The notes below the pieces were generated by a model. It saw nothing but the letters and a program-made list of their open reading frames with translations, had not been told where the DNA came from and searched no databases. Below, piece after piece: positions 9,916 through 21,684 of a stretch of 64,000 nucleotides of DNA. The translations under genes were made by a program, and so were the position numbers. Origin of the DNA: Didymella arachidicola (Eukaryota > Ascomycota > Dothideomycetes > Pleosporales > Didymellaceae); contig CM049995.1 in assembly GCA_016630955.3 (NCBI GenBank), positions 868,001-932,000 of the forward strand, read 5' to 3'. Position 1 is the first letter of the stretch; each line of letters begins with the position of its first letter.

Positions 9916-11031
9916 TCAGAGCTCCATGCTCTTAACCTCCTCGTGCCTTCTCCACTTCTTCCACGTCTCGGCTCTCCTTGCAAAGCCCGCTGCCCCGCGT
10001 GCTGCCAACATGCCAGTATTCTCGTCGTCATTCGCGCTCAACATCATCGAGACGTCCACCTCCAGCACATCCCACATAGCAGCCTTGACAACCTCCTGGA
10101 ACTCAGCGTCCGATCCATGGTCTCCAAGCAGGACAATCTTGTTGGGCGCGCGCTGCAACGCACCGGCAACTTCAAGAATCACCTCATGCGTCTGCGCCCA
10201 GAACCTCGCTCTCGACACCTCGAACACGGGCAGGTTCCACCACCCAAGGTTCTCATCAATCCTGCTCGAGTACGACCACTCTTGATCCGCATGCTGCAGA
10301 TACTGCACCGTCGCGCTGAAGGAGGAATTGTCGAAATCCAGGAAAAGCACGTGCTCATACTGCATCTGGCGCTCTTCGTCCACACAATCCGCAAAGTTCG
10401 TCCCGGATTCGCACAAGCCATGGCCCAGCCCCGCGAAAGCTGCGTTGGTGTCCCAGTACGTCGGCTTGTCGCCAAGCCTCGAAGACGTCAAGCCAGCGAG
10501 ATCCAGTGCGTCCTGGAAGTCTGAAGACACCCAACCCACGAGCTGAGGCGCAACAGGGGCGATGGTCGACACTGGCATTCCGAGCTCTTCTTCAACAGCG
10601 CCTCGCACCTTCTTCACAAATCTGCTGATTGTCGCCGATTCTTTTGTAATAGGCAGTCCCATCTTCCTTCTCGATTCGCGCCGTACCGGCTCCAGTTCGC
10701 ACCGTAATCGGTTGACTGGGCCTTCGCAGTCGAACTCCCTCTTGGACCTTGTCCATCGGGACATCAACTCGATGTAGTCTGCATCTGCTTCGACCTGCAC
10801 TGTATTAGTGAATGGAACATCGACATACACTGTACGACATACTCTGACAAGATCCACTGTCGTACCGTTCTCGTACTTTGCAGCCGCAGTCGCGTAGGAC
10901 GTTGTGAAATGCACGCCCACCGCCGGCTTCGCACTATCATCCACCTCGTTCTGTCCGACGATAGGCACCTGCTCGTACCTGACCACGCGGGCGCCGACCA
11001 ACGGCACGACAAGCGCAGCAAGGAGCTTCAT
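9916..11031 (-). CDS. Secreted degenerate Hsp70/actin-fold ATPase-like protein (371 aa)
   Basis: Single exon, 371 residues. The N-terminus has a short hydrophobic signal-like segment (LLAALVVPLVGA). Order and spacing of motifs match an Hsp70 nucleotide-binding domain: a phosphate-1-like strand and turn (VGVHFTTSYATAAAKYENG, about 38-56), a connecting region resembling KKVRGAVEEELGMPV...DALDLAGL...AAFAGLGHGL (about 140-207), a phosphate-2-like strand (LFLDFDNSSFSATV, 229-242) and an adenosine-like motif (IVLLGDHGSDAEFQEVV, 299-315). The canonical D-x-G-T and D-x-G-G-G signatures are altered to V-H-F-T-T and D-F-D-N-S, so ATP hydrolysis is doubtful. No substrate-binding domain follows. Role unknown; perhaps a secretory-pathway or extracellular pseudo-ATPase. 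Confidence 0.7.
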   Translation of the reverse strand: MKLLAALVVPLVGARVVRYEQVPIVGQNEVDDSAKPAVGVHFTTSYATAAAKYENGTTVDLVRVCRTVYVDVPFTNTVQVEADADYIELMSRWTRSKREFDCEGPVNRLRCELEPVRRESRRKMGLPITKESATISRFVKKVRGAVEEELGMPVSTIAPVAPQLVGWVSSDFQDALDLAGLTSSRLGDKPTYWDTNAAFAGLGHGLCESGTNFADCVDEERQMQYEHVLFLDFDNSSFSATVQYLQHADQEWSYSSRIDENLGWWNLPVFEVSRARFWAQTHEVILEVAGALQRAPNKIVLLGDHGSDAEFQEVVKAAMWDVLEVDVSMMLSANDDENTGMLAARGAAGFARRAETWKKWRRHEEVKSMEL

Positions 11032-11858
11032 ACTGTTGCTGTTGGTATAGTCCCGACTGCGTTCCGCTCAGATACGACAGGGTTCCCCTCAATATCAACA
11101 CAAGACGCGAATACCTCTCAATAATAACAACGCTGACTAGGGCTAGAAAAGGTGTGACAGGTGCGGTCATGCACCCCGCGCTGGAGCGGCCCCTCCATAT
11201 ATGTAGCAGTGCCGCGGTGGCTTGACGAGGCCGACTGTGGTCACCAGGCACGAGGTATGGGCCACCCTTCTACTGATTCGCTAACCCGTTTGAGACGGCC
11301 AAGAATCGACGGAAGCGTGAAAGCTTCTTTACCCAATATCGCATCTCACGCTGGCTGCTGTCCCAGAAACAGCTCCCGCCCAGCTGCAGCCACTGCTCGT
11401 TCCTACCAACAACACCACGACACCAGCACGCGTTCAACACCCTCATAACTCCACGCAACGCTCGAGCAGACTTGTTGTTGCGCCCGCAGAGGAATGAACA
11501 TGCTCTTGGCATTGCTGCTGTCTTGGGCCAAGCGGCCGCCTTATCCGGCCCGTGCAGATGCTATTTCCAGCCCGCAGGGCACCGCCAGTCGCTTGCTCTG
11601 ATCTCCTTTCTCGTACCGCGCTTGTCCTAGCGAGCGTGTACACAACAGGTAATTTCCACAGGCATGCGGACGTGCGTGAGTGTTATAGGCAAGCACATGT
11701 CGGGCTTGCAGCCTGTTGGGCGGATTTCAACTCGGTGCTTGCGTGGCGGGTGATGCAATCTCCTGGTCTTTGAACGTTGGTGTTGTGGTTTGGCAGCGGC
11801 ACGCGAGTTCCGTCGACCGAGGCATGGTGAGCCATTCGAGACCGACGCTCCGCGACGT
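11032..11858. other. Intergenic, no supported gene
   Basis: About 830 nt upstream of the secreted Hsp70-like gene, presumably including its promoter. Only short frames are open on both strands and none carries a recognisable motif. Confidence 0.55.
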
Positions 11859-12568
11859 TCATTCTTGAACAAAGTGATTGCTAAGGCATTCCATTGTCTC
11901 ATTTACTAATGTCGTAAAGTCGCTCCGGTGGGTACAAACACTGCTATGTACGCTCACGTTTTCGTCCGTTTCTTGTCTCGTTTCTGCTGCGGTCACGGCA
12001 AACACCGCGCCGATAGCAATGCATGCCTTCGCGCCCGTCGAAAGACCGTTGTTACTATTTGGGGTGCTATGCTCGTTGACGGTGAAGAGGCGGCTGGCTC
12101 GACGTCCGAAGGTGGTTGCAACAGTCTCGTCTGCTTGACCGCTGTATTTCGTTCCCACGATATCACCACAGCTTCTGTGCGGGTATCGCGAGTTTCTTCT
12201 GGTATATCGTTCACAGCGAATCCGAGTCTTTCGTGACTTGGTTTTTCAAGGCATCTCCGCTACCGAGTAGAACATGCAATTTCCTCAGATGGCACACGTA
12301 CATCGTCCGCAGAGTCAAAAGTGTAGTTCCTGAGACCACCTGCTATGCCGTTTACAAGAACGGGGATATAAGACGATTGGTTCAGCGCGAGCGGGCCAAT
12401 GCACATGTCAGGATCTACTACGAGGCGAAGCACAATCTGACGGATAAGGTGCCGAGTAGCGAGCGAGCCGGTGGGTGGACGGGGTGAAGGTGGGTCTTGA
12501 GCGTTTCCCGGGAGAGTTGAGTGTTGTGCCGAGGATTTTGGGCAAGGACGCTGGGTGGGATCTATCAC
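11859..12568 (-). pseudogene. Possible relic of a single-span membrane protein gene
   Basis: Two to three minus-strand frames succeed each other: one (12260-12568) ends with LRNYTFDSADDVRVPSEEIACSTR-like sequence, one (to about 11993) reads DIPEETRDTRTEAVVISWERN, and the last carries NGLSTGAKACIAIGAVFAV. The last is a stereotyped start of the single membrane span in many fungal surface proteins (Ser/Thr-rich ectodomain, then G-L-S-T-G-A-K-A-G). No splice pattern I tried joins them cleanly, so either introns were missed or the gene is frameshifted. Low certainty. Confidence 0.28.
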
Positions 12569-12836
12569 GCCGCTTGGGATTGAAAAGTAGGTTGCCCCCG
12601 ACTGATCTGAGTTAGACTATAGCTACCATTATGTTGTAGAGCTGATAAACACGTGTTCAAATGATCGATATGATGAATCAGTGATGTATTGGTCCTATGT
12701 GCCACGGTGGCTATGTACAAAGGAAAAAGATCGGACAGATCACATGCATCTGGTAATGAGAGCACAGTGGAGGCTCTGTGGAGCTTCACTTTGTTGGTGA
12801 GCGTGCGACGCATTTCTCTGATTCCCCCCATACTAC

Positions 12837-13773
12837 CTAGCCGCTGATCGTGAAGAGCACGTCGTCGTGGGACCCGTCTGGTGTGGGTGATGACGAGAAC
12901 ACAACACTAGCCTTGACTCCAACGCACATCCTCCCGACTCGCTCCACCTCGCGTGCGAACGGCTCCTGAAAAGTCGTCCGTGGTAAGTACGTGATAGTGC
13001 CGTCGTGAACATTTCTGCGTTTGTGCCTGGGCGCCCGGACTTCGAGCTCGAAAGTGTCTAGAAGAAGGTAATGTAGATAACGATCTAAATGCTTAAGGTT
13101 CAATTTGCACTGATCATTGGCCTGGCCAGTAAGACCAAAGTAGCCCGGGCCACTCAACGTCACCTTGAGACGGAGTTTCCGCAGCTTCATAATGGTGCTC
13201 AGATTGCCCAGGACATCGCGAATGAGTCTAAAATCCGAATTCCTGAGTCCGAAGGTGTATTCGTGTAGTTAGGCCTCTTGAAGACAGGCCTCGCCATGTA
13301 TAGATCGTCCATACTTTAGCCGTGGTCGGATCGAGAAGTGCACTGGTGGTGTTCTTTTTGGACGTCAGAGAAGAAGTGAGGGGCTCCGCGACGGCTTCGT
13401 GATAACCAACACCCCAGAGTGACTGGCGACGAAGCTCATCCAGCCCTTCATACAAGACTGTACTGCACGTCTGCAACCACTTAGGTAGCAGCTGACCGCG
13501 AGTTCGACCATCCTTGTCGTCTTTATTGCATTCCGTACCGGCGAACTCCAGCTGCATGGGGTAACCGTTGTACTTCACCTCGATGACGGGAGTGTGATGC
13601 CAGAGCGCTTCGTAGATGGCGTTGCGGAGTTCTTGGGGAAGAGACTCAAACCGCGAAGCAACCGCGGTAGGATTTGTGAGTTCGGAGATGGTAAGTCGGG
13701 TGAAAGAGCCGGAAAGAAGCTCCATCGCAGTGGGTGAGGCCTCGTGCGTGCGTGGCATACCTGTTCCGGTCAT
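12837..13773 (-). CDS. F-box-like domain protein, gene model uncertain
   Basis: The first frame (13773 down to 13228) encodes an N-terminus with SRFESLPQELRNAIYEALW at about residues 40-58, the F-box-like/2EXR-type opening common in Dothideomycete protein families, followed by LLPKWLQTCSTVLYEGLDEL. The second frame (to stop 12837) continues with FGLRNSDFRLIRDVLGNL and a basic MKLRKLRLKVTLSG segment, which looks like genuine protein. The two frames differ by one phase. A GTATGG donor, a CTAAC branch-like site and a CAG acceptor exist between them but do not restore frame together; a weak GTCTTC donor does. So this is either a gene with a non-consensus intron or one with a frameshift. Confidence 0.5.
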
Positions 13774-15333
13774 TGCAACTGCTGGGTGGGAGTGTAACGT
13801 TGTGTTGGAAGCGTTGTGGCTTGGGGATAAAGGAGTGGGCGGCCAGCAGGAATATAAGATGGGAGCGTAGGCTGATGCGCCAACGAAGTGAAAGAGACGC
13901 CTCGAGGTAGCAGTGATGGCACGTGAGGTGATACTACCACAGCGCGGATCTCTTTCACAGTGAAAGCGCGCTCGTCTTCTGACGGCGCAGAGAGCGCAAA
14001 AGACGGTCTCGCATTGGTCGGCCAGGCTCGCGAGTGACCTTGATCGAAAGGCACCTCTGTCACCAAGCCGGAGCCTCCTAGACCTTACAATTTCTGACGA
14101 GAATGATGGCTTGCTAGTCGACTAGTCCATGCCGGGTTCTGAAGAAAACAATATGACGCACCTTAACTTGCAGAGCTCCGTTGCAGGTCATAAGAGGCGC
14201 GGTGGGTGTGTTGCGCTCCGGTGAAGAGCCTGCCATGCTGACTGAGCTATTTGGCATTTGGGCGCTGCGGACTTGCTGGCTGGTGTGGATCTTAAAACCG
14301 TGGGCGAAGGCCTCGTGTGGAGTGTTGTGGTTGCTTCTTCAAAGGCAAGTGTATATTGCAGCAGGATCCAAGTTTCGCCGGGGCATTATTCGCGTTATGA
14401 GAGACTTCTTCCTCGAGCGACCAGCAAGCCGGAAGCATCAATGAAGGGGAAGGGCCTGTCAGATTGCCATCTACGTCCTGCCGTCCAGCGCGACCGAAGT
14501 ACGCTACCAGTTGGCTGAAGATCATCGCCACACCCGCCAAAGCAGGTGCAATAAGGCCTCACTCCGGGACAAAGAGGCTGAAAGTCATCAACCAGGTTGG
14601 AGAATCTGTGGCTTCTGTAGGAAGCTCAGAAGAGGACGTGTACTATAGAAATGATTCTATGAAGTATCGTCAACTGGTTGGCAGTAAGGGGGGGCGGGGG
14701 AGCGAGGGTTTATATACTGGTGTGCTTCGGCGCGGAGGAACTGTTTATGCGACCGAAGAATAGCCGGGCGTGATCAATGCGGCCGAAGCCGCAACTGCAG
14801 GAACATCACTGGAAGTAGTGGGGCATAAGGCTGCGGGGCATTGCGTCGCTGGAGGAAGCCAGAAGGGTTTCACTACACTCTACTGCATGGGAAACAGTGT
14901 GTTCGGCAGACGATACAATCATACACACGTTGGACGTTACGGGCTCTCCTGACCAGCTTGGTACCTAGCGCCGAAGTCGTCATTGCAGTGACTGCGCGCG
15001 AGACCGCGGGGTACTTGCGTCGAGGACACTTCAGACGAGTGACTTGTGGTGTTCGAAGAGTTCAACCTGTATAAGGGTGCTGACAATAGATATGCCTCTC
15101 CGTCGGAAACCAGAATATGACTCGCCCTGCCTGCGGGCTCTTAATTGCTGCTTTCAGAGGTCAAGACCAAGTTCCTGAGTCAGTGCGATTCCGGAGCTCA
15201 CCAACAACTTTTCTTCGAGAACCCCACGGGGACCAAACCTCTACACTTACTCTGCTAGTGGTGCTCTGACAGTGTCACCCACCTCTGATCTCGTCACGTA
15301 CTGTTTCGTCGTATTTGTATAGCAATTGGCAGC
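13774..15333. other. Intergenic, 1.56 kb, no supported gene
   Basis: Contains only short unrelated frames on both strands. The final 200 nt, pyrimidine-rich, should hold the threonine synthase promoter and leader. A G-run lies near 14689-14702. Nothing else stands out. Confidence 0.55.
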
Positions 15334-17076
15334 ATGTCTACACACACAGCGTCCCAGCGCTACCTGAGTACCCGCGGAGGGTCCTACGACGTGAGCGCGC
15401 CGGTGCATTGATGTGTCTCCAAGACTCATACTAAGATACTGCAGTTCTCCTTCGAGGAAGTCGTGCTCAAGGGTCTTGCCTCCGACGGTGGCCTATTCAT
15501 TCCCGAGGAGATCCCTTCTCTCCCTGAGGACTGGGCATCCAAATGGCAGAACTTGTCCTTTGAGGACCTCGCATACGAGATCTTCTCCCGCTACATCTCC
15601 GCCTCTGAGATCCCCGCCGCCGACCTCAAGGACATCATCCGTCGCAGCTATTCCACATTCCGCGCCGAAGACCGCACACCGACCGTCACACTCGACAAAG
15701 AGAAGAACATCCATCTGCTCGAGCTATTCCACGGCCCTACATTTGCATTCAAGGATGTCGCTCTGCAATTCTTGGGCAACCTCTTCGAATACTTCCTTGT
15801 GCGCAGGAACGAGAACAAGTCCGGCCATGACAGGGAACATTTGACAGTCATTGGCGCAACAAGTGGTGATACAGGCTCAGCTGCCATCTATGGTCTGCGC
15901 GGAAAGAAGGACGTCTCTGTCTTCATCATGCACCCTGAGGGCAAGGTCAGCCCTGTTCAAGAAGCGCAGATGACCACTGTCCTCGACGCCAATGTGCACA
16001 ACCTCGCTGTGGACGGCACATTCGACGATTGCCAGGTATGTCCTGATGTCAAACCTTGACGAACGCAACTAACAACTACGTAGGACTTTGTCAAGGCTCT
16101 GTTTGCTGACCCCGAAATCAACAAGACGCACCGCCTCGCCGCTGTCAACTCCATCAACTGGGCACGTATCCTAGCTCAGATCACATACTACTTCCACGCC
16201 TACTTCAACCTTATAAAGTCCGAGTCATTCCTTCCCGCATCGGCCGTCCGCTTCGTCGTGCCTACGGGCAACTTCGGTGATATCCTCGCTGGATACTTCG
16301 CAAAGCGCATGGGTCTGCCCGCCGAAAAGCTCGTCATTGCGACAAATGAAAACGATATTCTTCACCGCTTCTGGGAGTCTGGAAAGTACGAGAAGCACAA
16401 GGTGCATGGAAAGCAGGCCGAGGGCGGACTTGTCGAGGATGGCGTCAAGGCGCATGAGGACGGTGTCAAGGAGACTCTCAGCCCGGCCATGGACATCCTG
16501 GTGTCTTCCAACTTTGAGCGTTTGCTCTGGTTCCTGGCCTACGACGTTTACAGCACATCGTCAGATGCTATTCAGCAACGACGCAGCCAGGCCGGTGACC
16601 ACGTCCGCCAATGGCTGAACGACCTCAAGAGCAATGGCGGCTTTGCTGTCGACTCGCAGGTCCTACAAAAGGCTAAGTCCGACTTCGCATCGTACCGAGT
16701 CAGCGATGAGGAGACCATCGAGACCATAAAGTATGTCTTCAACGCCGCCTCGTCGAAGTGCTACGTTCTCGATCCGCACTCCGCCATCGGTGTTGCCGCT
16801 GCTCTTCGTTCCGCCGAGGTTGCAAAACCTCCATCCACACACCACATCGCGCTCGCAACAGCGCACCCTGCTAAGTTTGCCAACGCTGTCGAGTTGGCGC
16901 TGCCGGAGCAGAAGGAGTATTTCCAGGAGAAAGTCCTGCCTGTTGAGTTCAAGGGCCTTGAGGACAAGCCCAGGAGAGTTAGTCACGCGAACAAGTCGGA
17001 AGGCTGGCAAGGAGTGCGCAAGATTGTCGTTGCCGAAGTCGAGGCTGAGCTGCAAGCAGCTGAGCAGGGCCAGTAG
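15334..17076 (+). CDS. THR4: Threonine synthase (546 aa)
   Basis: PLP enzyme converting O-phosphohomoserine to threonine, last step of the aspartate-family pathway. Exons 15334-15390, 15445-16035 and 16084-17076 (introns 54 and 48 nt) give 546 residues. The short first exon MSTHTASQRYLSTRGGSYD matches the family opening. The PLP Schiff-base lysine is K122 in GPTFAFKDVALQF; the phosphate-binding loop is ATSGDTGSAAI; PTGNFGDILAGYFAKRMGLP follows. The fungal-type insert (KHKVHGKQAEGG...) precedes LSPAMDILVSSNFERLLWFLA. Length is slightly above yeast Thr4, within the usual fungal range. It is complete, with no oddities. Confidence 0.96.
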
Positions 17077-17360
17077 ATGTTGATGAGATGATAATTTGCA
17101 TGTGATAGAAGCCTCTGCAGTTTGAATAGGCGCCGCTACACCAGGAAAATACAGACTTTCTCGCTCATTTCTGTGCAATCCCAGCTCGTATCTTGCATGG
17201 TGGGTATCTCGATAACTTGCGCAACCTCTTACAGGAGCCCACCAACTGACCGTGAGGCTGAGAGCTCCAAGCCCCACATCCAAGCTCGCCCCACCATCCC
17301 ACATCATCACCTCCATAACAATAACAGCATTCCCGATTATTCCCAATCATAACCACCTTC

Positions 17361-17963
17361 ATGACAGCAGCCACAATGGCGACCTCCACAGAAACCACAA
17401 CTGCCTTTCAATTCCCGCCACACTACTCCTTCCCACCCTTCTTCACCCTGCAACCCGTCGCAACAACGCGCTCCTCACAGCTCCAATCCTGGTCCACATT
17501 CATCCAATCCTACTGCCGACACCACCGCATCTTCTCCCTCTCCCTCATCGACGCGCTCTCAACGCCGCTCTTCCACAACACCACCCTCTCGCGGCAGCTC
17601 TCCCTCCGCGACGCAAAAGCGATCCTCACATGGATGGCGTCGCCCGAGGGCGGGCAGCGCGCCGAGTTCATCAGCTCGGGCAGCAAGAAGAAGGCTGACG
17701 AGGGCGAGGGTGGCAGGGTGTGGATTTATTGGCGTAGACCGGAGGAGTGGGCGCAGCAGCTTGAGGAGTGGGTTGATCGGACGGGGCAGAAGGGCGTGGT
17801 GCTCACGTTGTATGAGATTGTAGAGGGCGAGGCGAGTGCGCGCGAGGAGTTTGCGGGGATGGATATGGATTTGTTGAGGATGAGTTTGGGGGTTTGTGTG
17901 AAGAGGGGGAAGGCGCAGATTTTCAGCAGTGGAGGGGAGGGCGAGGGCGTGAAGTTCTTCTAG
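17361..17963 (+). CDS. VPS25: ESCRT-II subunit Vps25 (200 aa)
   Basis: Subunit of ESCRT-II on endosomes; two copies per complex contact ESCRT-III Vps20 during multivesicular-body sorting. The N-terminal PPXY-like opening FPPHYSFPPFFTLQPVATTRSSQL is the family signature, followed by two winged-helix domains; the second contains IYWRRPEEWAQQLEEWVDRTG and ends in GVKFF exactly as in animal and yeast orthologues. A Lys/Glu/Gly-rich insert (KKKADEGEGG) sits between the two halves. The first ATG (17361) has a poor context; the second at 17376 (CCACAATGG) is better and would give 195 residues. Single exon, convergent with the BRCT gene. Confidence 0.94.
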   Translation: MTAATMATSTETTTAFQFPPHYSFPPFFTLQPVATTRSSQLQSWSTFIQSYCRHHRIFSLSLIDALSTPLFHNTTLSRQLSLRDAKAILTWMASPEGGQRAEFISSGSKKKADEGEGGRVWIYWRRPEEWAQQLEEWVDRTGQKGVVLTLYEIVEGEASAREEFAGMDMDLLRMSLGVCVKRGKAQIFSSGGEGEGVKFF

Positions 17964-18264
17964 GCGGTCGCATTGGGTGCATGATGGATTAATGGAGGTC
18001 ACACATTTGCTAATGCATGGCGTTATGGTTGGGAATACCCGGAGACAAGCGCGGTCTGCATTTGCGTCTGCATCGCGGGAATGTTATCAACGTCGACGCA
18101 GCTATCAATACGACAGATCAATGTCCGCCTTCCAAAAATCTCAAACATCGTGGGCTGCTTTTTGGCCCAAAAAATCGCTGGTATGCTGTGCTGATGCTTA
18201 ATCCAGTGCCCGATCCTGAACGCCTGTGGCTCTGCTCGCCATCAGCAAAGGCTCAAAAATGCTT

Positions 18265-20914
18265 TCATGACTTCGCTGCCTTGACTGCCTCCTCGGTCAA
18301 TTCCCACTCCGGCTTCCAATGTACATACTGCGCCATCGCATTGATGAGCAGCCACTCTGTCTTCACGATCCTAGGGACCATATCGTGCTTCTTCGCCAGG
18401 TCACGGAACTTGTCCCAATTCGTAAACTCCTTACTGTTAGCCTCGGAGATGAGATACAGGACATCGCCCTCGTCTTCCTTTTGATTCTGACTCTCCTCGC
18501 CGGCGGTGGCGCTGACCAGCCGTTTCGTCGCTGTGATATTCGTAGTGCGACCCTTCCAGAGTGAACATTTACCGCCATTGGCTTCGATGATGTCTTTGTA
18601 GGTTTCGAAGCCGCCTGGCACCTTTTCAGAGCAGAAAATCGTCCAGTCGCGGAAGAGACGATGTTTGTTTTGTACAGCACGCGCGATAGCGTCAGCCATC
18701 TTAAAACCATGTTCTCTCTCAAACTCGCGGCCATCCATTGGGTGCTTTTCAGGTGGTGGGAGCCTGTTGTTCTTTATCGCAAAGTCCAGATACGACGATC
18801 CCACAAGAGCCGGCCCGCATGCCAGTGCTGCGACAAACTTCTTCGTTCGTACAACATGTGGAGCACACAGAATGTCGACCTTCTTGAAATCCTCTGTGAT
18901 GAAGAGACCAAGTTCGCGTAACCGTGCTTTGTCCTTTGACTCCTTGTCCATGTTGCCCGTCCATCGCTCGTCTCTGGACACCAGCATGCGGTACTTGATG
19001 GGTTCGAGTTTGTCCTTTTTGGCTTTCTTGTTCCTTGTCGGTGCTTCTGTCGTTTCGTCTTCAGTCTCACCATGCTCGTCAAGCTCGTCTGCTGAGCGTT
19101 TGCTGGACATCGAATCTCGCCCTCCTTTCGTTCTCTTAGCCCGGTCTTCCACCTCGTCCTCTGCCCTTCGCTTGCCGCCATGTACGACGCCCCCTTTTCG
19201 CTTCATCTCTTTTTCAAAGGCTGCTATGTCATCCGCAGCGTTATGCAGTTTCGATAGTGCTCGATCTTTGGCGCCTCGACTTCCGGGTGTCAGGTTTTCC
19301 TTTCCATCATGGTTTCGTGCTGGCGTCTGAGCGGCGTCTGTGCTCTTCGTTCGCTTGAATTTGTCTACTGCTGGCGAGCTGCGCGCAACAGGGTCGCTAG
19401 CTGTCCTGCTTATTGGCAGACTTTGCACCATTGAGTCGGCTGGGACCACCGTTGGCGGCTTGACTGGCTTTGCCGATTTCCGTCCTGCAGAGAAAAACAT
19501 CTTCTCTGTAGCGTCGCGGTCGATTTCGGTTTGGCCCAGTATCTCCCCCAAATTTATTCGGGAAGGGAAGTAGGTGTAGCGGTTGTCAGAAATGGGCATG
19601 AGCTTACACTTTGCGTAGCTGTCCTCCAGCCAGAGGTGGTTGACAATATTTACCGCCCACTCCTGTGCGGCATCGCACTTCTCGCTGTTTTTGTGTGCCG
19701 CAACAAGGTGTGTGTTGTCCTGTTTGAACGTCTTCGTGAACTCGGCACCTGTGGCTCGTACTAGGTTCTCAAGATAGACACGTGCCTCCCCGGTATAACT
19801 AGAAATGCTGATTTTGAAGCCTTCAAACTCAGGTATACCATTGCGCGGTCTCGGATAGTGCATGAGCCGCCGCATAGGATTCGTCCAGGTGTCGTGAGTG
19901 ATGAGATAGTACAGCCAGCTGAGATTGCCCACATCTTTCCCGTCTTGTGACGCTTTGACGTAGTCGTAACCTTCTCGATACGCGCAGACGTATATGTCAG
20001 CGTCCTGGATCTTCGAGGTCACCTCTCCGCCGCCGTTCTTGATCATGCCAGCTATGACGCCTCTCAGCCTGACATTAAGATTGAGGTCCTCGCCCAGCCG
20101 GACCTTCTTCCCTGAAAATGCTTTAATCGCCCGTGGTGCTTCGGATGTTGCCGACGGTGTTTGAGGGACAGGTTCGTCCATGGGATCTGGTGTAATCGCA
20201 TCGCGTATTTGCTGGCTCGTTCGTGATGTAGGAATAGTCTTCAATTCCGCATTGATAATTTCCGGGTCTGGCAACGTGTATGGTCGTTCTGAGATCCTGC
20301 GCCCCACTTTGAGGCAGTCATCGAACCAATGTGGGAGTACAATCGTCAGGTTCAGCCGCTTGCTGATAGCTAGTTGGCACCGGTAGTCGTCCAGATCTAA
20401 CGAGACCAGGTGTGTGACTGTTTTCGAAAGTTGCTCTGTGAACTGTCCTCCCATTGCCAACACTCCGCCTTGTATAGCTTCCTTGTCTCCGGTCGGCAGA
20501 TTCCCGCAGCATATGATAACATCGCTCATGAAGAGCGCTGGATCGGGGCTATATGTGCGAGGATTCTTCGTCTTGTTTCCCTTTAGAGATTGATCCACCC
20601 ATGCCGGCTTCACAACGTGTTTCATCAAGTCGAGTGCGCGGTAGTAATCAGGGAAATCGGACGTTCCAGATATGATGTAGTTGATTTCTTCGAATCGATC
20701 GATACGGCCTTTCGAGGCATCGAACGGTATTATTGTGCCATTTGCAGCCGTAATGTCATTTTGCAACTACGCTGTGGTCAATAACATACCGCCTGCAAGC
20801 ACGCGCTGCACTGACTTGGTTGATGCGATCTTCTGACAAGCCAATGGGTATGATTGTAAAGCTCGAGTCTGCAAAGAGACCCTTTGATTCGTCCAGCATC
20901 GTTGTGTCCTCCAT
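18265..20914 (-). CDS. BRC1: Multi-BRCT DNA-damage protein, Brc1/Rtt107 type (866 aa)
   Basis: Scaffold of the replication-stress response; in yeasts it binds gamma-H2A through its C-terminal BRCT pair and recruits Smc5/6 and Slx4-type partners. Exon 1 (20816-20914) encodes MEDTTMLDESKGLFADSSFT and joins exon 2 (18265-20766) over a 49-nt intron. BRCT-like units are visible at about 5-105, 110-205, 250-340 and 350-430 (each with a W such as HWFDDC, LSWLYYLI, HLWLEDS), then a long Lys/Glu/Ser-rich linker with NLS clusters, and a C-terminal pair from about 630 to the end (KKVDILCAPHV, KTEWLLINAMAQY). The arrangement 4 + linker + 2 fits Brc1/Rtt107 and not Dpb11/Rad4. Confidence 0.88.
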
Positions 20915-21684
20915 GACGAGTGAGTGCGGAGCGTATGTCGAGTGGGCGCAGGCCGCGTTGATTGTTGTCAATGCGCGGTCCGTCGCATGCGGCGCGTCTG
21001 ACCAAAGCGCGACGCGACCGCGCTCCACGTGATGCGCCCCACTTCGACCGCTCTGCGAACCCTTTTGTCCTCGAAATCACAAATGTTCACATCGCAACAT
21101 ATTAAAGGGGGTGACAGTATAGTACGAGCTAAGAGCCCAATTGTCATTCCTCTATCAGCCGCCGAGAATGCCTGCTTGGAAAAGCAGGGGGGCCTACGAT
21201 GGCTCTGCTCTTCTGCAGCGGCCTTCTCTGTTCGTCCAGGGGCTGCGTCGTCCAGGCTCGTGTCGTGGCGCGTAGTAGACATTGACTCGAGCTATGTCGA
21301 CATGCATAAGCTGATCAGACCGCTTAGGTACAGTAACACATCGTATTCGTCTCCGCGGAAAAATAAGCCGTCATTATTCGAGGACCTTTACACCACGACA
21401 ATCCTCCGCAAAGTGGATTTTAATATCTCCAGGGCTGAAACAATGCGAAATGGTCGGAGAATTTCCCCAGCAGGCTTCGTATTGATGGAGCAAAAGCGAG
21501 TCCGCGCCGCCTTGGCACTGTCGCGCCTATAGTGTTCTAATACAACTGACCAGGGTGTACAAGTCAGGGAACACTACCAAAGTGTAAGGCGGTTTTGGAT
21601 AAGACTGTTGATACCTGCCTGTTCTTACTTTCCAACCACCGGGTCTTTTCCTCTCATTCCGTTCTTCATCCTCCTTCCGCGACT
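20915..21684. other. Divergent promoter region between BRC1 and the pectate lyase
   Basis: 770 nt. A 167-codon plus-strand frame (21029-21532) is open here but has no signal, domain or good start context and begins within the likely BRC1 promoter, so I do not call it. The last 60 nt before 21685 are pyrimidine-rich (TCTCATTCCGTTCTTCATCCTC), as in many fungal leaders. Confidence 0.6.

Noticed and set aside
21029..21532. 167-codon plus-strand frame upstream of the pectate lyase
   Set aside because: Sits in the BRC1 promoter, no signal or domain, poor start context.
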